Below, in pieces: positions 36,116 to 45,821 of a stretch of 64,000 bases of DNA. Origin of the DNA: Bradyrhizobium sp. CSA207. GTDB lineage: Bacteria; Pseudomonadota; Alphaproteobacteria; Rhizobiales; Xanthobacteraceae. The translations under genes and the position numbers were made by a program. The notes under the pieces are model-generated. The model was not told the origin of the DNA, searched no databases, and saw only the letters and a list, made by a program, of their open reading frames with translations. The stretch covers positions 165,006 to 229,005 of the forward strand of contig NZ_JAACFT010000011.1 of assembly GCF_029051685.1 (NCBI RefSeq). Reading direction: 5' to 3'. Position 1 is the stretch's first letter; each line of letters begins with the position of its first letter.

Positions 36116-36631
36116 ATGAAGATAAGCAATGCAATTTCCAGCGCATTATCCGTAACCGGATACGTCGGCAATCTCCGGATCGCTCGTTCTGATCTGATCA
36201 AAGCGGCCCATCTTCTTGAAAGAATTGGGCTCGCAGCCATCGGGGCATCTTGCGGCCTCTATGTGGGTGCGACGTTGTTGCGTCAGCGAGGTGGACTGTT
36301 TGAAGGCGGCTGGATCGTGCTGCTAATGATGCTCTACGGAGCTCTTAGCTGTTATGTCGGAATTGATCTGTCTTGCAATGTTGCCCGGAAGTCCGTTCCG
36401 AGCATCTCGGAAGAATGGAACGGTTCCGAGGTGGCTGAGATCATGAGCGCGGCAGGAACGTTCGGCGCCGCGATTGCAGCAACTCTCTCCGTCAGTATCC
36501 TTGTCCTTGATCAAAACCTGCCCAATGGCCTGATAGGCTTTGTTGCCGGCTCTTGGGTAGTTGGCTCTTCGCTTCAAGTCGCGGCGGGAACGATGGCTCG
36601 TACCTACGAAGCCCCTATGGACAAGGAATGA
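36116..36631 (+). CDS. Membrane protein of unknown function
   Basis: 171 residues with about four hydrophobic segments (for example AAIGASCGLYVGATLL, WIVLLMMLYGALSCYVGI, AGTFGAAIAATLSVSILVL and LIGFVAGSWVVGSSL). No family recognised. The ATG at 36116 is preceded by GAGGAG eight bases upstream, which fixes the start. Codon use and base composition are less GC-biased than in neighbours, hinting at acquired DNA. No operon partner is evident. Confidence 0.6.
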   Translation: MKISNAISSALSVTGYVGNLRIARSDLIKAAHLLERIGLAAIGASCGLYVGATLLRQRGGLFEGGWIVLLMMLYGALSCYVGIDLSCNVARKSVPSISEEWNGSEVAEIMSAAGTFGAAIAATLSVSILVLDQNLPNGLIGFVAGSWVVGSSLQVAAGTMARTYEAPMDKE

Positions 36632-36950
36632 AGAAAGCGGTGCTCACGGAAAGACATCTGTTTGGCGTCGTGACGTGGGCACAAGACGCAAGTGTTTGGA
36701 TTCGGATCCAGTCTGGAAGTGAGTAGCTGACGACCTTTCGCAACCTCAGTAGCCAAACGTTGCGTGCCGTCGATTTTTAGTGGTGCGACCGTTCGCATCG
36801 AGCACTATCCATGGAAGCGGTATCGGCACTGAGCAGCCTAATTTGTCGCACAACAAACAAGGCGTGCCATCGTGGTCATGTTGAGATATTGTCCCCGCGT
36901 GCCGTGGTCCAACATTCTGCTAACCGCCAACCACACGATCGGTGGAGTCA
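36632..36950. other. Intergenic region before the cyclase gene, 319 bases
   Basis: No credible gene on either strand and no repeat from the families seen elsewhere. It presumably holds the promoter of the cyclase gene; no clear -35/-10 pair can be picked. Confidence 0.45.
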
Positions 36951-39900
36951 ATGCAGATTGCGGAGTGGCTCGAGAAGCTTGGGCTTGGACAATACGCGGA
37001 GCGTTTTGCCCAAAATGGGATCGACATGGGCGTCCTTCCCGAATTGATGGACGAGGACTTCGATAAGCTCGGAGTCCTGCTCGGCCATCGCCGTAAGATG
37101 CTGCGTGCTATTGCCGACCTCGACCCAGCCGCGTTGATCGCCTCGCCCGCTCCTCCTCATGACGCCGAGCGGCGCCACCTCACCGTTATGTTTTGCGATC
37201 TGGTCGGCTCGACTGCGCTCTCGGCGCGTCTCGATCCCGAGGATATGTGGGAAGTGATCCGGGCCTACCGCGCCGCCTGCGCGAGCGTCATTGCTGCCTA
37301 TGACGGCAAGATAGTCAGGTTCGTCGGTGACGGAATACTCGTCTATTTCGGCTATCCCCGCGCCCACGAGGATGACGCGGAGCGCGCAGTGCGAGCGGGC
37401 CTAGACGCCATCACAGCGATTAGTCGGCTCAAAACAGGCGCCGACGAGCGGGTTGAACTGCGGATCGCAATCGCGACCGGGCTTGTGGTGGTCGGCGACC
37501 TCATCAGCGGCGATGCGTCGGAAGAGCACGCAACGGTCGGCGACACACCAAATCTGGCTGCCCGGCTCCAGAGCTTGGCGGAACCGGGGGCGGTCGTCGT
37601 TGCGTCGTCGACGCGCCGGCTGCTTGGCGATCTCTTCACTTTTCGCAATCTCGGCCGCCGCGAGGTCATGGGGATATCCGAACCCATCGCGGTCTGGGCA
37701 GTCGAGGGGGCGAGCGCATCGGAGAGTCGCTTCGAGGCGGTCCGCGCGGCGCGCTCGATCGGCTTTGTCGGCCGCAAGGAGGAGATTGAATTCACGCTCT
37801 CGCGCCAGCGGCTCGCATGGCAGGGGCAGGGCCAGATGGTGTTGATTTCTGGCGAAGCGGGCATCGGCAAGTCGCGCATTGTCGCAACGCTGTCCGAAAG
37901 TCCCGCTTTGGGGGCGCACCGCCGGGTGCGGTATCAGTGTTCGCCCTACCACACCAACAGTGCGCTTCATCCCTTTGTCGCGCAGATCGAGCGCGCCGCC
38001 GGCATCTGCTCGCACGACACGCCCGGGCAAAAGCTCGACAAGCTTGAGGCAATGCTGGCGCTTGGAACACGGCAGGTCGCCTCAGCGACACCCCTCATTG
38101 CGGCCCTCCTTTCGATTCCAACCGGCAACCATTGTCCACCACTCGGTTTGAGTCCAGCGCAGCAGCGGCGACAGACATTTGCCGTCCTTCTCGATCAACT
38201 TGAGGGGCTGGCGCGAGAGCAACCCCTGCTGGTTGTCTGCGAGGATATGCATTGGGCCGATGCCACGACGCTTGAACTTTTCGATCTCGGGGTCGACCGG
38301 ATCAGGGGACTGCCGATACTCGTGCTCATGACAGCCCGGCCAGAGTTCGAGCCTTCCTGGTCGGGCCTTGCCAACGTCAGCCTGGTGCGGCTCGACCGGC
38401 TCGATCGGCAGGACACGCGCGCGCTGGTCGAGCAGGTGACCGTTGGTCGCCAGCTGCCGCGCGAGATGATGAAGCAGATCATCGACAAGACGGACGGCAT
38501 CCCGCTATTCGTCGAAGAACTGACAAAGATGGTGCTGGAGTCCGGACTGCTCGTCGAAGATGCCGGGCGCTATCGCCTCGGTCATCCGCTCCCGCCGCTC
38601 GCTATTCCCGCGACGCTACAGGATTCGCTGATGGCGCGGCTCGACCGGCTGGCTCCGGTCAAGGAGGTGGCGCAGATTGGCGCCGCTATCGGTCGCGAGT
38701 TCTCATACGCGCTGCTGAGATATGTGGCAGGACGGGATGATTTGACGCTTAGCGCTGCGCTACAGCAACTCGGAGAGGCCGGACTGCTGGTGTGTCGCGG
38801 GGCTCCTCCAGAAGCAGACTATAGTTTCAAGCACGCTCTCGTTCAGGAAACGGCCTACGAGAGCCTGCTTAAGAGCAAACGGCAGGTGCTTCACGCGCGC
38901 ATCGGTGATGTCCTGCGTGAAAAGTTTCCGATTGTCGCTGAGACTGAGCCTGAAATTATAGCACGCCACTTCACGGAGGCCGGGCTGAGCGAGGCCGCCC
39001 TCGAGTGGTGGCGCAAGGCGGGCCAGCAGGCGTTGAAACGTTCGGCCTATTCCGAAGCGATTGCACATCTCGGCAAGGCGATTGCCACCGCCGATGAGCT
39101 GCCCGATGAGCCGGGCCGGTTGATGAGTAGGCTGCATCTTCAAATCGCATATGGCCGCGCATTACGAGGCAGTCTCGGGCACAGCGCCCCGGAAACGGTG
39201 GCCGCATGGACGCGCGCCCGACAGATCGCGGCCGATATCAATGATGCGGTTGAACTTGCGCCAGTCCATTCGGGCCTCTTCAATGCCTGCCTGACACACG
39301 GCGAGTTCGCTCCGATGCGGGAGCTGGCGGATTCCATCATGAGCGCCGCTGATCGACGACCGGACTCGCCGGTGGCCGCGGTAGTTGCGCATTGGACGGG
39401 CGGAGTCACCTCCTGGTTCGGGGGCGACTACTTGAACGCGAGAACGCATCTTGAGCAGGCACTAGCGATCTATGGTGCCGAGCCGGATCCCTCGGCGTTT
39501 AGGGCCTCGGCGCTGGATCTCCCGTTTGTGATCATGAGGTTTCTTGCCCTGGTGCTTTGGCCGCTTGGCAGCATCGCTCGCGCGCGCCGGCTTGCCGCTG
39601 AAGCAGTGAGTGCCTCAGGAGAAAAGCGGGCGCTTTCCCGGGCCAATGCGCTTGTTCATCGCGCCGTATTCGACGGGCTGTGCGGGGGCTTGTTGCAGCA
39701 AACGGAGACCATCCTGGCGCTCGCTCTCGCTCGCGACCATACGATGCCGCTTTATGTGGCCGCCGGGACCTATCTGAATGGCCTGGCCAAGTGGCGTGGC
39801 GGCGATCGAATGGCCGGACCGATGGAAATGCGTCGCGGCTGGACCTTGCTGCATGAGAATGACTGCTACCTCTGTGAGCCGTTTTGGGGGATGCATGTGG

Positions 39901-40280
39901 CCGTGGCGGATGCAGAGGCGGGCCATCTCGAAACCGGGCTGGAAATCTTGAGCGAATTGATCGCATGGACGGCCCAATCCGGCCAGCATTGGCTTGATGC
40001 CGAGCTGCATCGTGTCCAAGGGGAGCTCTTGTTGCGTCACGACTCCCCGGCCGATTCCATGGCTGAAAATGCCTTCAATCGCGCGCTGGAGGTCGCACGA
40101 CACCAACAGGCGAGGACTTTTGAGCTGCGCAGCGCCCTTGGACTTGCGCGCCTGCACAAGAAGAATGGCCGAGTGGGCGCAGTGTCCATGGTGCTGGCTC
40201 CCGTGCTCGCTGAATTCGATGTGGAGCGAGATCTTCCAGAAGTTATTGAAGCCAAGGAACTGCTCGAGAAAGAGCGTTAG
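36951..40280 (+). CDS. SAM domain - adenylate cyclase - AAA ATPase - TPR protein
   Basis: 1109 residues. Order: a SAM-like protein-interaction domain (1-60), a class III nucleotide cyclase (about 75-250), an AAA/STAND-like ATPase (about 270-650; Walker A GEAGIGKS at 301-308, a Walker B-like LLVVCEDMHWAD) and C-terminal TPR-like helical repeats. The cyclase appears active: metal Asp83 (FCDLVGS) and Asp127 (VGDG), Lys120 and Asp198 in positions that select ATP, Asn201 and Arg205 for the transition state (DTPNLAARL). It therefore probably makes cAMP under control of an ATPase/TPR sensor. GTG at 36942 is an alternative start. This architecture is common in Bradyrhizobium but its inputs are unknown. 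Confidence 0.9.
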   Translation: MQIAEWLEKLGLGQYAERFAQNGIDMGVLPELMDEDFDKLGVLLGHRRKMLRAIADLDPAALIASPAPPHDAERRHLTVMFCDLVGSTALSARLDPEDMWEVIRAYRAACASVIAAYDGKIVRFVGDGILVYFGYPRAHEDDAERAVRAGLDAITAISRLKTGADERVELRIAIATGLVVVGDLISGDASEEHATVGDTPNLAARLQSLAEPGAVVVASSTRRLLGDLFTFRNLGRREVMGISEPIAVWAVEGASASESRFEAVRAARSIGFVGRKEEIEFTLSRQRLAWQGQGQMVLISGEAGIGKSRIVATLSESPALGAHRRVRYQCSPYHTNSALHPFVAQIERAAGICSHDTPGQKLDKLEAMLALGTRQVASATPLIAALLSIPTGNHCPPLGLSPAQQRRQTFAVLLDQLEGLAREQPLLVVCEDMHWADATTLELFDLGVDRIRGLPILVLMTARPEFEPSWSGLANVSLVRLDRLDRQDTRALVEQVTVGRQLPREMMKQIIDKTDGIPLFVEELTKMVLESGLLVEDAGRYRLGHPLPPLAIPATLQDSLMARLDRLAPVKEVAQIGAAIGREFSYALLRYVAGRDDLTLSAALQQLGEAGLLVCRGAPPEADYSFKHALVQETAYESLLKSKRQVLHARIGDVLREKFPIVAETEPEIIARHFTEAGLSEAALEWWRKAGQQALKRSAYSEAIAHLGKAIATADELPDEPGRLMSRLHLQIAYGRALRGSLGHSAPETVAAWTRARQIAADINDAVELAPVHSGLFNACLTHGEFAPMRELADSIMSAADRRPDSPVAAVVAHWTGGVTSWFGGDYLNARTHLEQALAIYGAEPDPSAFRASALDLPFVIMRFLALVLWPLGSIARARRLAAEAVSASGEKRALSRANALVHRAVFDGLCGGLLQQTETILALALARDHTMPLYVAAGTYLNGLAKWRGGDRMAGPMEMRRGWTLLHENDCYLCEPFWGMHVAVADAEAGHLETGLEILSELIAWTAQSGQHWLDAELHRVQGELLLRHDSPADSMAENAFNRALEVARHQQARTFELRSALGLARLHKKNGRVGAVSMVLAPVLAEFDVERDLPEVIEAKELLEKER

Positions 40281-40407
40281 CCACGTGCCGTTTCTCTAGC
40301 TGGTCGTGGCGAGAGAGGCATCTCGATCGTTCCGCCCGCATCTTCGAAGCTCGACGCCCAATTGCCCGCTGGTTCGCGGCGCGACGTGTGGGCGAGGGAA
40401 TGCCGCC

Positions 40408-41631
40408 TCACGAATTGACGTGCACGAAATCCCGCAGCAGCGGGTAGATCTCGTTATTCCAGCGCTTGCCGGAGAACACGCCGTAATGGCCGACGCCGGC
40501 CTGCATGTGGTGCACCCTGCGATAGGCGCGCACGCCGGTGCAGAGGTCTTGCGCGGCGAGTGTCTGGCCGATCGAGCAGATGTCGTCCTTCTCGCCCTCG
40601 ACCGTCATCAGCCCCATGCGGCTGACGGCCTTGGTGTTCACGGGACGGCCGCGATGCATCAGCTTGCCTTGCGGCAAGAGGTGCTCCTGGAATACGTCGC
40701 GCACGGTCTCGATGTAGAACTCCGCCGGCAGGTCCATCACGGCGAAATATTCGTCGTAGAAGGTTTTGATGCTGGCGGCCTTCTCCTTCTCGCCCTTGGC
40801 GATGTGATTGGCGAGATCCATGTGCTGTCTGATATGGCGCTCGAGATTCATCGAGACGAAGGCGGTGAGCTGCACGAAGCCGGGATAGACCTTGCGGAGC
40901 GCGCCTCGGCACTGCATCGGCACGTAGTTGATCAGATTGCTCTCGAACCAGTCGATCGGCTTGCTCTTGGCGAACTCGTTGACCCTGGTCGGCTGGATGC
41001 GCGTGTCGATCGGGCCGGCCATCAGCGTCAGCGTCGCCGGCCGCGAGGGGTGATTGTCCTCGCACATGATCGCAGCGGCCGCGAGCGCCGATACCGACGG
41101 CTGGCAGATCGCGACCATGTGCGGGCGCGGCCCGAGTTGTCCGAGAAAGTCGATGAGGTGCTCGGTATAGTCGTCGAGCCCGAAGCGGCCTTCGCTGCGG
41201 GGAATGTCGCGCGGATTGTGCCAGTCGGTGATGTAGACGTCGTGGTCCTGGAGCAGCGTCTTCACGGTGCCGCGCAACAGCGTTGCGAAATGGCCGGACA
41301 TCGGCGCCACCAGCAGCATGCGCGGCTGCTCGCCCACGTCCTTTTTCCTGAAGTGCAAGAGCGAGCCGAACGGCGTCGCGTAGGCGATCTCCTCGGTGAC
41401 GGTGACCTCGCGATTTCCGACCATGACGCTGTCGATGCCGTAGGCCGGGCGGTGATAGGTGAGGGTGGAGCGCGAGATCAGCTCCAGCGCGGCGGCGAGC
41501 CGGCCGACGACCTGATCCGACATGCCCTGCGGCACCAGATTGAGAAATCTGAGCGCGGACGAAGCTCCCGATCGCCACGGCGCCGTCAGGTCCATCTGGT
41601 TCTGAAAAGCTTGATAAAACATCGACATCAT
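40408..41631 (-). CDS. phaZ: Intracellular polyhydroxyalkanoate depolymerase
   Basis: 407 residues, the usual length of intracellular PHB depolymerase (PhaZ). It degrades storage polyhydroxybutyrate granules to hydroxybutyrate. Instead of a Ser lipase box it has the Cys nucleophile typical of the PhaZ1 group: Cys176 in VAICQPSVSAL. Other landmarks: LVAPMSGHFATLLRGTV, VYITDWHNPRDIP and the C-terminal HHMQAGVGHYGVFSG containing the catalytic His. It stands alone and convergent to the cyclase gene. Bradyrhizobia usually have several phaZ copies. Confidence 0.92.
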   Translation of the reverse strand: MMSMFYQAFQNQMDLTAPWRSGASSALRFLNLVPQGMSDQVVGRLAAALELISRSTLTYHRPAYGIDSVMVGNREVTVTEEIAYATPFGSLLHFRKKDVGEQPRMLLVAPMSGHFATLLRGTVKTLLQDHDVYITDWHNPRDIPRSEGRFGLDDYTEHLIDFLGQLGPRPHMVAICQPSVSALAAAAIMCEDNHPSRPATLTLMAGPIDTRIQPTRVNEFAKSKPIDWFESNLINYVPMQCRGALRKVYPGFVQLTAFVSMNLERHIRQHMDLANHIAKGEKEKAASIKTFYDEYFAVMDLPAEFYIETVRDVFQEHLLPQGKLMHRGRPVNTKAVSRMGLMTVEGEKDDICSIGQTLAAQDLCTGVRAYRRVHHMQAGVGHYGVFSGKRWNNEIYPLLRDFVHVNS

Positions 41632-41813
41632 ACTGAAGTGCCCACCTGTCCCATGTTGTCATGCAATATCGGAGCCAAACCTCAATCAAATCGCCCGGAA
41701 AACTGGCACATCGCTTGCTCTTCAAGCGCAGTGAACACACGGGAAAGCACAGGCAATGGGCACGCCCGCGGGCCGGGCGGGCTGCCAGTGTCAGGCGTGA
41801 GGGAAGGGGCCAT

Positions 41814-42470
41814 ATGGCGAAAGCGACACTGACCATCAGCAGCAAGAACTACTCGTCCTGGTCGCTGCGTGGCTGGCTGCTGACGAAGTTTTCAGGGCTC
41901 GATTTCGAGGAGATCGTCACCGCGCCGGACGACGCCTCAGCGCGGGCCGAAATTCTGCTGCTGTCGTCCTCGATCCTGGTGCCGTGCCTGCGGCACGACG
42001 GCGCCACGGTCTGGGATACGCTGGCCATCGCCGAATATCTCAACGAGGTCATGCCGGAGGCCGGGCTATTGCCGGCCGACCGTATCCAGCGCGCCCATTG
42101 CCGCTCGATTTGCGGCGAAATCCATTCCGGCTTCACCACGCTGCGCGCCTCGCTGCCGGTCAATCTGAAGGGGCACTTCCCCGGCTTCAAGATCTGGTCG
42201 CGCGCGCAGGCCGATATCGACCGGATCTGTGCGATCTGGCGCGACTGCCTGGAGCTGTCGGGCGGTCCGTTCCTGTTCGGCGAGAAGCGCACCATGGCGG
42301 ATGCGATGTACGCGCCCGTCGTGACGCGCTTCGTGACCTATAACGTCAAGCTCGAGCCGCGGCTCCAGGCCTATGCCGATACCATCATGGCCATGCCCGA
42401 GATGAGGGAATGGGTCGCCGCGGCCAAGGAAGAGCCGGCGGAGATCGAGGAGCTCGAGGTCGAATATTAG
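41814..42470 (+). CDS. Glutathione S-transferase family protein
   Basis: 218 residues. N-terminal thioredoxin-like domain (about 1-80), beginning with the ISSKNYSSWSLRGWLLTKF segment, where Ser residues stand in the catalytic position, and a glutathione-site segment VPCLRHDGATVWDTLAIAEYL. C-terminal helical domain with GPFLFGEKRTMADAMYAP. The sequence resembles the YfcF/maleylacetoacetate isomerase-like bacterial GSTs. Single gene, transcribed divergently from phaZ, substrate unknown. Confidence 0.87.
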   Translation: MAKATLTISSKNYSSWSLRGWLLTKFSGLDFEEIVTAPDDASARAEILLLSSSILVPCLRHDGATVWDTLAIAEYLNEVMPEAGLLPADRIQRAHCRSICGEIHSGFTTLRASLPVNLKGHFPGFKIWSRAQADIDRICAIWRDCLELSGGPFLFGEKRTMADAMYAPVVTRFVTYNVKLEPRLQAYADTIMAMPEMREWVAAAKEEPAEIEELEVEY

Positions 42471-42764
42471 GCAGCTCTGTCCCGCCTTGCCTGTTTAGGC
42501 GGCGCGGACCTTCCGCGGTGCTGCCGGCCATTGTGCGATTGCTGCAGTTAACCTTTGGTGCCCGCTTGGCCCTGCGCCCGCCCGCGCCTCTCACAGATAT
42601 GGTACGCACGAGCGGCGCGGCTGGCGACATCTAGCCGTGAACAGGCGTGGACGACGCCTCACGGCTGATTCGGACGTGATTCGTTCGGGCCGCGTTCCGA
42701 AGGTTAAAGCGGCGCGCGGCGCCGTTGCATTTTGGGACAAATGGGTCCTGAGACAAACCCGCCG

Positions 42765-42989
42765 TCAGGCCACTCCGCGCTGCTTCACGCGCGGCAGGCG
42801 CCAGCCGATGACGGTTGCTTCGACCGCGATGCCGGCGTCGTGGTTCTGCCAGCGTCCCTCGACATAGCGGCAGGCGAACGGCAGCTGATACGTTCCGCTG
42901 TGATCCTCGCACAGCACTTCGAGCGGCATGCCCGGAGGCGGTTCTCCGGCGCCATCGAATTCCGCCAGACGTCTATCGCGCGTTGCCAT
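42765..42989 (-). CDS. Small hypothetical protein
   Basis: 74 residues starting MATRDRRLAEFDGAGEPPPG, with no signal, membrane segment or recognised domain. The composition (CEDHSGTYQLPFACRYVEGRWQ) is that of a small soluble protein, and I believe homologues of similar length are present in other bradyrhizobia. The ATG at 42989 is chosen because the upstream in-frame extension is low-quality sequence. Function unknown. Confidence 0.6.
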   Translation of the reverse strand: MATRDRRLAEFDGAGEPPPGMPLEVLCEDHSGTYQLPFACRYVEGRWQNHDAGIAVEATVIGWRLPRVKQRGVA

Positions 42990-43175
42990 TCCAAAAAACT
43001 CCCCTAATGAAACTCGGAAAGCGGCAGAGCGCCCACTTCGCCACATCCCGATCATCGCTCCCCGTCCAGGGAACAGGTGCAAGCTCAACGCGAGAATGCG
43101 GTACGAGTGTGGTAGCGTCCGGCCGCGGCGTGCAATCAGCGCAAATTGCCGTGATTGATGTGATGAGGAACCTGC

Positions 43176-43544
43176 ATGCTGCTTCGAAACGCCGGCGTTT
43201 GTGTCGCGATGTTGCTGCTCGCCACGCTGGCGCCTCTGCCGCTCCGCGCGCAGGACGTGCCGGGGATCGAGATCTGCACGGTCGAGAAGACCATGGAGCG
43301 GCGCACCAGCTGCCTGCAGAGCAACGTCGATTTCCTGCAGAAGACAATCACCAAGCTCACCCTCGACCACCAGCAGAAGTTAGACGCGGCCAATCGTCAG
43401 ATCGACGCGCTGAAGACGATGGCGGCCGGCTTGCAGAAGACAGTCAGCGACTTCCAGGCCGCGCAGGCCAAGGCGGCCGAAGAAGCAAAGAAGAAAGCCG
43501 ACACGAAGGATGCGCCGCCGGCGGCCAAGGACGCGACGAAATAG
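43176..43544 (+). CDS. Secreted coiled-coil protein
   Basis: 122 residues: signal peptide (LLRNAGVCVAMLLLATLAPL, cleaved after LRAQ), two Cys in the mature N-terminus (EICTVEKTMERRTSC) and a long charged heptad-like helix (about 50-95), ending in an Ala/Lys-rich tail. Likely periplasmic, possibly oligomeric; no family assigned. TGAGGAA seven bases before the ATG supports the start. Divergent from the 74-residue protein gene and convergent with the enolase-superfamily gene. Confidence 0.72.
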   Translation: MLLRNAGVCVAMLLLATLAPLPLRAQDVPGIEICTVEKTMERRTSCLQSNVDFLQKTITKLTLDHQQKLDAANRQIDALKTMAAGLQKTVSDFQAAQAKAAEEAKKKADTKDAPPAAKDATK

Positions 43545-43562
43545 GCGCGCCGACGCTTGCGA

Positions 43563-44666
43563 TCACGCAACGCGATATCGTTCCATCACGCTGTGATCTG
43601 GTTCAAAGCCGAGCCCCGGGCCAATCGGTACCGCGACATGGCCCGAAGCATCGGCATCGGCGCGGCCGCTCCAGAGGCAAGCCTCGCGCTTCAGGTAGAA
43701 CATCTCGACGAGCCCGTCGTCGCGTAGTGCCAGGAGATGCAGCGTCGCCAGCAGGCCCGGACCGAAATAGGGGGAATGCGGGGCGATCCTGACGCCGAGC
43801 TGATCGGCCAGGCTCGCCACCTTCAGAAACTCGGTAATGCCGCCGACTTTGATCACCGACGGCTGGGCGTGGCTCACCGCGCCCGCACTCATCATCTGGC
43901 GGAATTGATATTCCGTGCAGGCGTTCTCGCCGGCGGCGATGGCGAGCCCGCCCTTGCTGCGCACCTCGGCGAGCGCGACAAAGTCCTCCGGCGGCCAGAC
44001 CGGCTCCTCCAGGAAGGCCGGTTGCGCGTCCCGACATGTCTTCGCGAACGCGATCGCCTGCTCGGCGGTGAGCGGGCAATTCATGTCAACCATCAGCGGA
44101 ATGTCGGAGCCGAGCGCCGCGCGCGCGGCAAACACCGCCGGCGCCGTAGTCTCGTGCAGCTTGATCGCGCCATAGCCGAGCGCGAGCGCCTTCCTGCATT
44201 CGGCGGCGATGTTGTCGGGCGAACCGATCCGCAACAGGCTCGCATAGGCGGGAATGGCCGTGCGCCTGCTCTCTCCGAGCAGGCGATGAAGCGGCAGCCC
44301 CTTTATTTTCGCAGCAAGATCCCACAATGCGATGTCGAGCCCGGAGATCGCGAACATGGTGATGCCGTAGCGGCCGAACAGATGCAGGTTGCGCTGGATC
44401 TGTTCCATGACCGCGGGAATGCCGGCCGCATCAGGAACCTCCAGCCCTCGGGCCTGCGGCGCGATCATCTCCTCGACGGCACTGCGCGTGGTGCGGGGGC
44501 AGACATAGGCGAAGGCATCGCCCCAGCCGGTCAGCCCGGCGTCGGTCGCGACCTCGACGATCACCATATCGAGGGCGGTGATCGCCGCGGCGCCCTGGCG
44601 GAAGCTCGCAACCCCGGCGTCATAGGGGATGCTGATATGGTGTGCCCGAACATCGGTGATCTTCAT
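43563..44666 (-). CDS. Enolase-superfamily enzyme, mandelate racemase/muconate lactonising type
   Basis: 367 residues. Capping domain plus TIM barrel with metal ligands Asp194 (MVDMN), Glu220 (FLEEPV) and Glu247 (AAGEN) and the general base His297 (APHSPYFG). The usual KxK motif on strand 2 reads Lys169-Leu-His171 (AIKLHE), so the second Lys is replaced by His. It abstracts a proton next to a carboxylate in a sugar acid or similar substrate; the reaction cannot be fixed, though Lys/His arrangement is compatible with a dehydratase or racemase. The ATG at 44666 gives the canonical start MKITDVRAHHI. Divergent from an AraC regulator. Confidence 0.87.
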   Translation of the reverse strand: MKITDVRAHHISIPYDAGVASFRQGAAAITALDMVIVEVATDAGLTGWGDAFAYVCPRTTRSAVEEMIAPQARGLEVPDAAGIPAVMEQIQRNLHLFGRYGITMFAISGLDIALWDLAAKIKGLPLHRLLGESRRTAIPAYASLLRIGSPDNIAAECRKALALGYGAIKLHETTAPAVFAARAALGSDIPLMVDMNCPLTAEQAIAFAKTCRDAQPAFLEEPVWPPEDFVALAEVRSKGGLAIAAGENACTEYQFRQMMSAGAVSHAQPSVIKVGGITEFLKVASLADQLGVRIAPHSPYFGPGLLATLHLLALRDDGLVEMFYLKREACLWSGRADADASGHVAVPIGPGLGFEPDHSVMERYRVA

Positions 44667-44849
44667 GATGACACGTTTCCTCCTGCTTTCTTGTGAGCGG
44701 TTCAGGAAAGGTCCTGAGTGTAGACTTGAATCGGCGCACGTTGCCAGTGGCTGTGCCGGCGCTATCCTTTGCGGGACCGCAACGCCGGTCAAGCGAGGCT
44801 CCGGCATTGCGCGCAGGATCGCCATGCTTCGAACGAGGGCCGAGACGTC

Positions 44850-45683
44850 ATGAACCCAGCCCAGCGCGCGCTCTGGTACATCGAGAGCCATCTGGCCGAG
44901 CCGCTCACGCTCGACGAGATTGCTGCGATCGCCGGCGTGTCGCGGTTCCATATGGTGCGCGCGTTTGCCGCGGCCACAGGGGTTCCGGTGATGCGCTACG
45001 TGCGCGCGCGGCGGCTGTCAGAGGCGGCGCGTCTTCTTGCGAAAGGCGCGCCCGATATCCTGTCACTCGCGCTGGAGGCGGACTACGGCTCCCACGAAGC
45101 CTTCACCCGCGCGTTCCGCGACCATTTCGGTCTGACCCCCGAAGCGGTGAGGGCGGCAACGTGCATCAAGCATCTCAAGCTTCAGGAGCCGATCCTCATG
45201 GATTCCACGATGCTCGACCATCTTGCACCGCCGCGTTTCGAAACCGCAAAAGCCTTCCTCGTTGCGGGGCCCGCCGAGCGCATTTCCTGCGACAACGGCG
45301 CCATCATCCCCGGCCTTTGGCACCGCTTCCACCAGGAGGTCGCCGACATTCCCGCGCGCAACGGTAATGTTGCCTATGGCGTCTGCTGCAATAGCGATGA
45401 TGCCGGCAATTTCGATTATATCGCCGGCGTCGAGGTCGCCGATTTCTCCGATCTGCCGCGCCGCTTCGGCCACATCCGCATTCCCGAGCAGCGCTATGCG
45501 GTCTTCACGCATGCGGGCCATGTCGCCGCGATCCGCCGGACCGTCAACACGATCTGGAATCAATGGTTGCCCGCTTCCGGCCTGAAGGCCGCGGACGCGC
45601 CGAATTTCGAGCGCTATGATGAGACCTTCGATCCCGCGACCGGCAATGGGGGCTTCGAGATCTGGGTGCCGGTGAAGGAGTAG
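44850..45683 (+). CDS. AraC regulator with GyrI-like effector domain
   Basis: 277 residues. Reverse of the commonest AraC layout: DNA-binding double helix-turn-helix at the N-terminus (about 8-105; TLDEIAAIAGVSRFHMVRAF and GYGSHEAFTRAFRDHFG-like) and a C-terminal GyrI-like (Rob/SoxS-related SbmC fold) ligand domain (about 120-275, ending GGFEIWVPVKE). Members respond to drugs or small aromatic molecules. It is divergent from the enolase-superfamily gene and upstream of the lactonase gene on the same strand; either could be its target. Confidence 0.87.
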   Translation: MNPAQRALWYIESHLAEPLTLDEIAAIAGVSRFHMVRAFAAATGVPVMRYVRARRLSEAARLLAKGAPDILSLALEADYGSHEAFTRAFRDHFGLTPEAVRAATCIKHLKLQEPILMDSTMLDHLAPPRFETAKAFLVAGPAERISCDNGAIIPGLWHRFHQEVADIPARNGNVAYGVCCNSDDAGNFDYIAGVEVADFSDLPRRFGHIRIPEQRYAVFTHAGHVAAIRRTVNTIWNQWLPASGLKAADAPNFERYDETFDPATGNGGFEIWVPVKE

Positions 45684-45821
45684 CGCCGCGCAACGCTGGC
45701 ATACCATCCCGCTTGCTTGGCAAGCTTCGGCGACTTTGCCATAACCGCTGGCAAATCTTGCCTGCGGGGCCCCGTGCCGGACATCCGGGCAAGGCATAAC
45801 AAGCAGCCGGGAGGTCCAAAA

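Noticed and set aside
36811..37047. A 78-codon frame just before the cyclase gene
   Set aside because: It overlaps the well-supported SAM-cyclase start in another frame, has no ribosome site of its own and no recognisable content.
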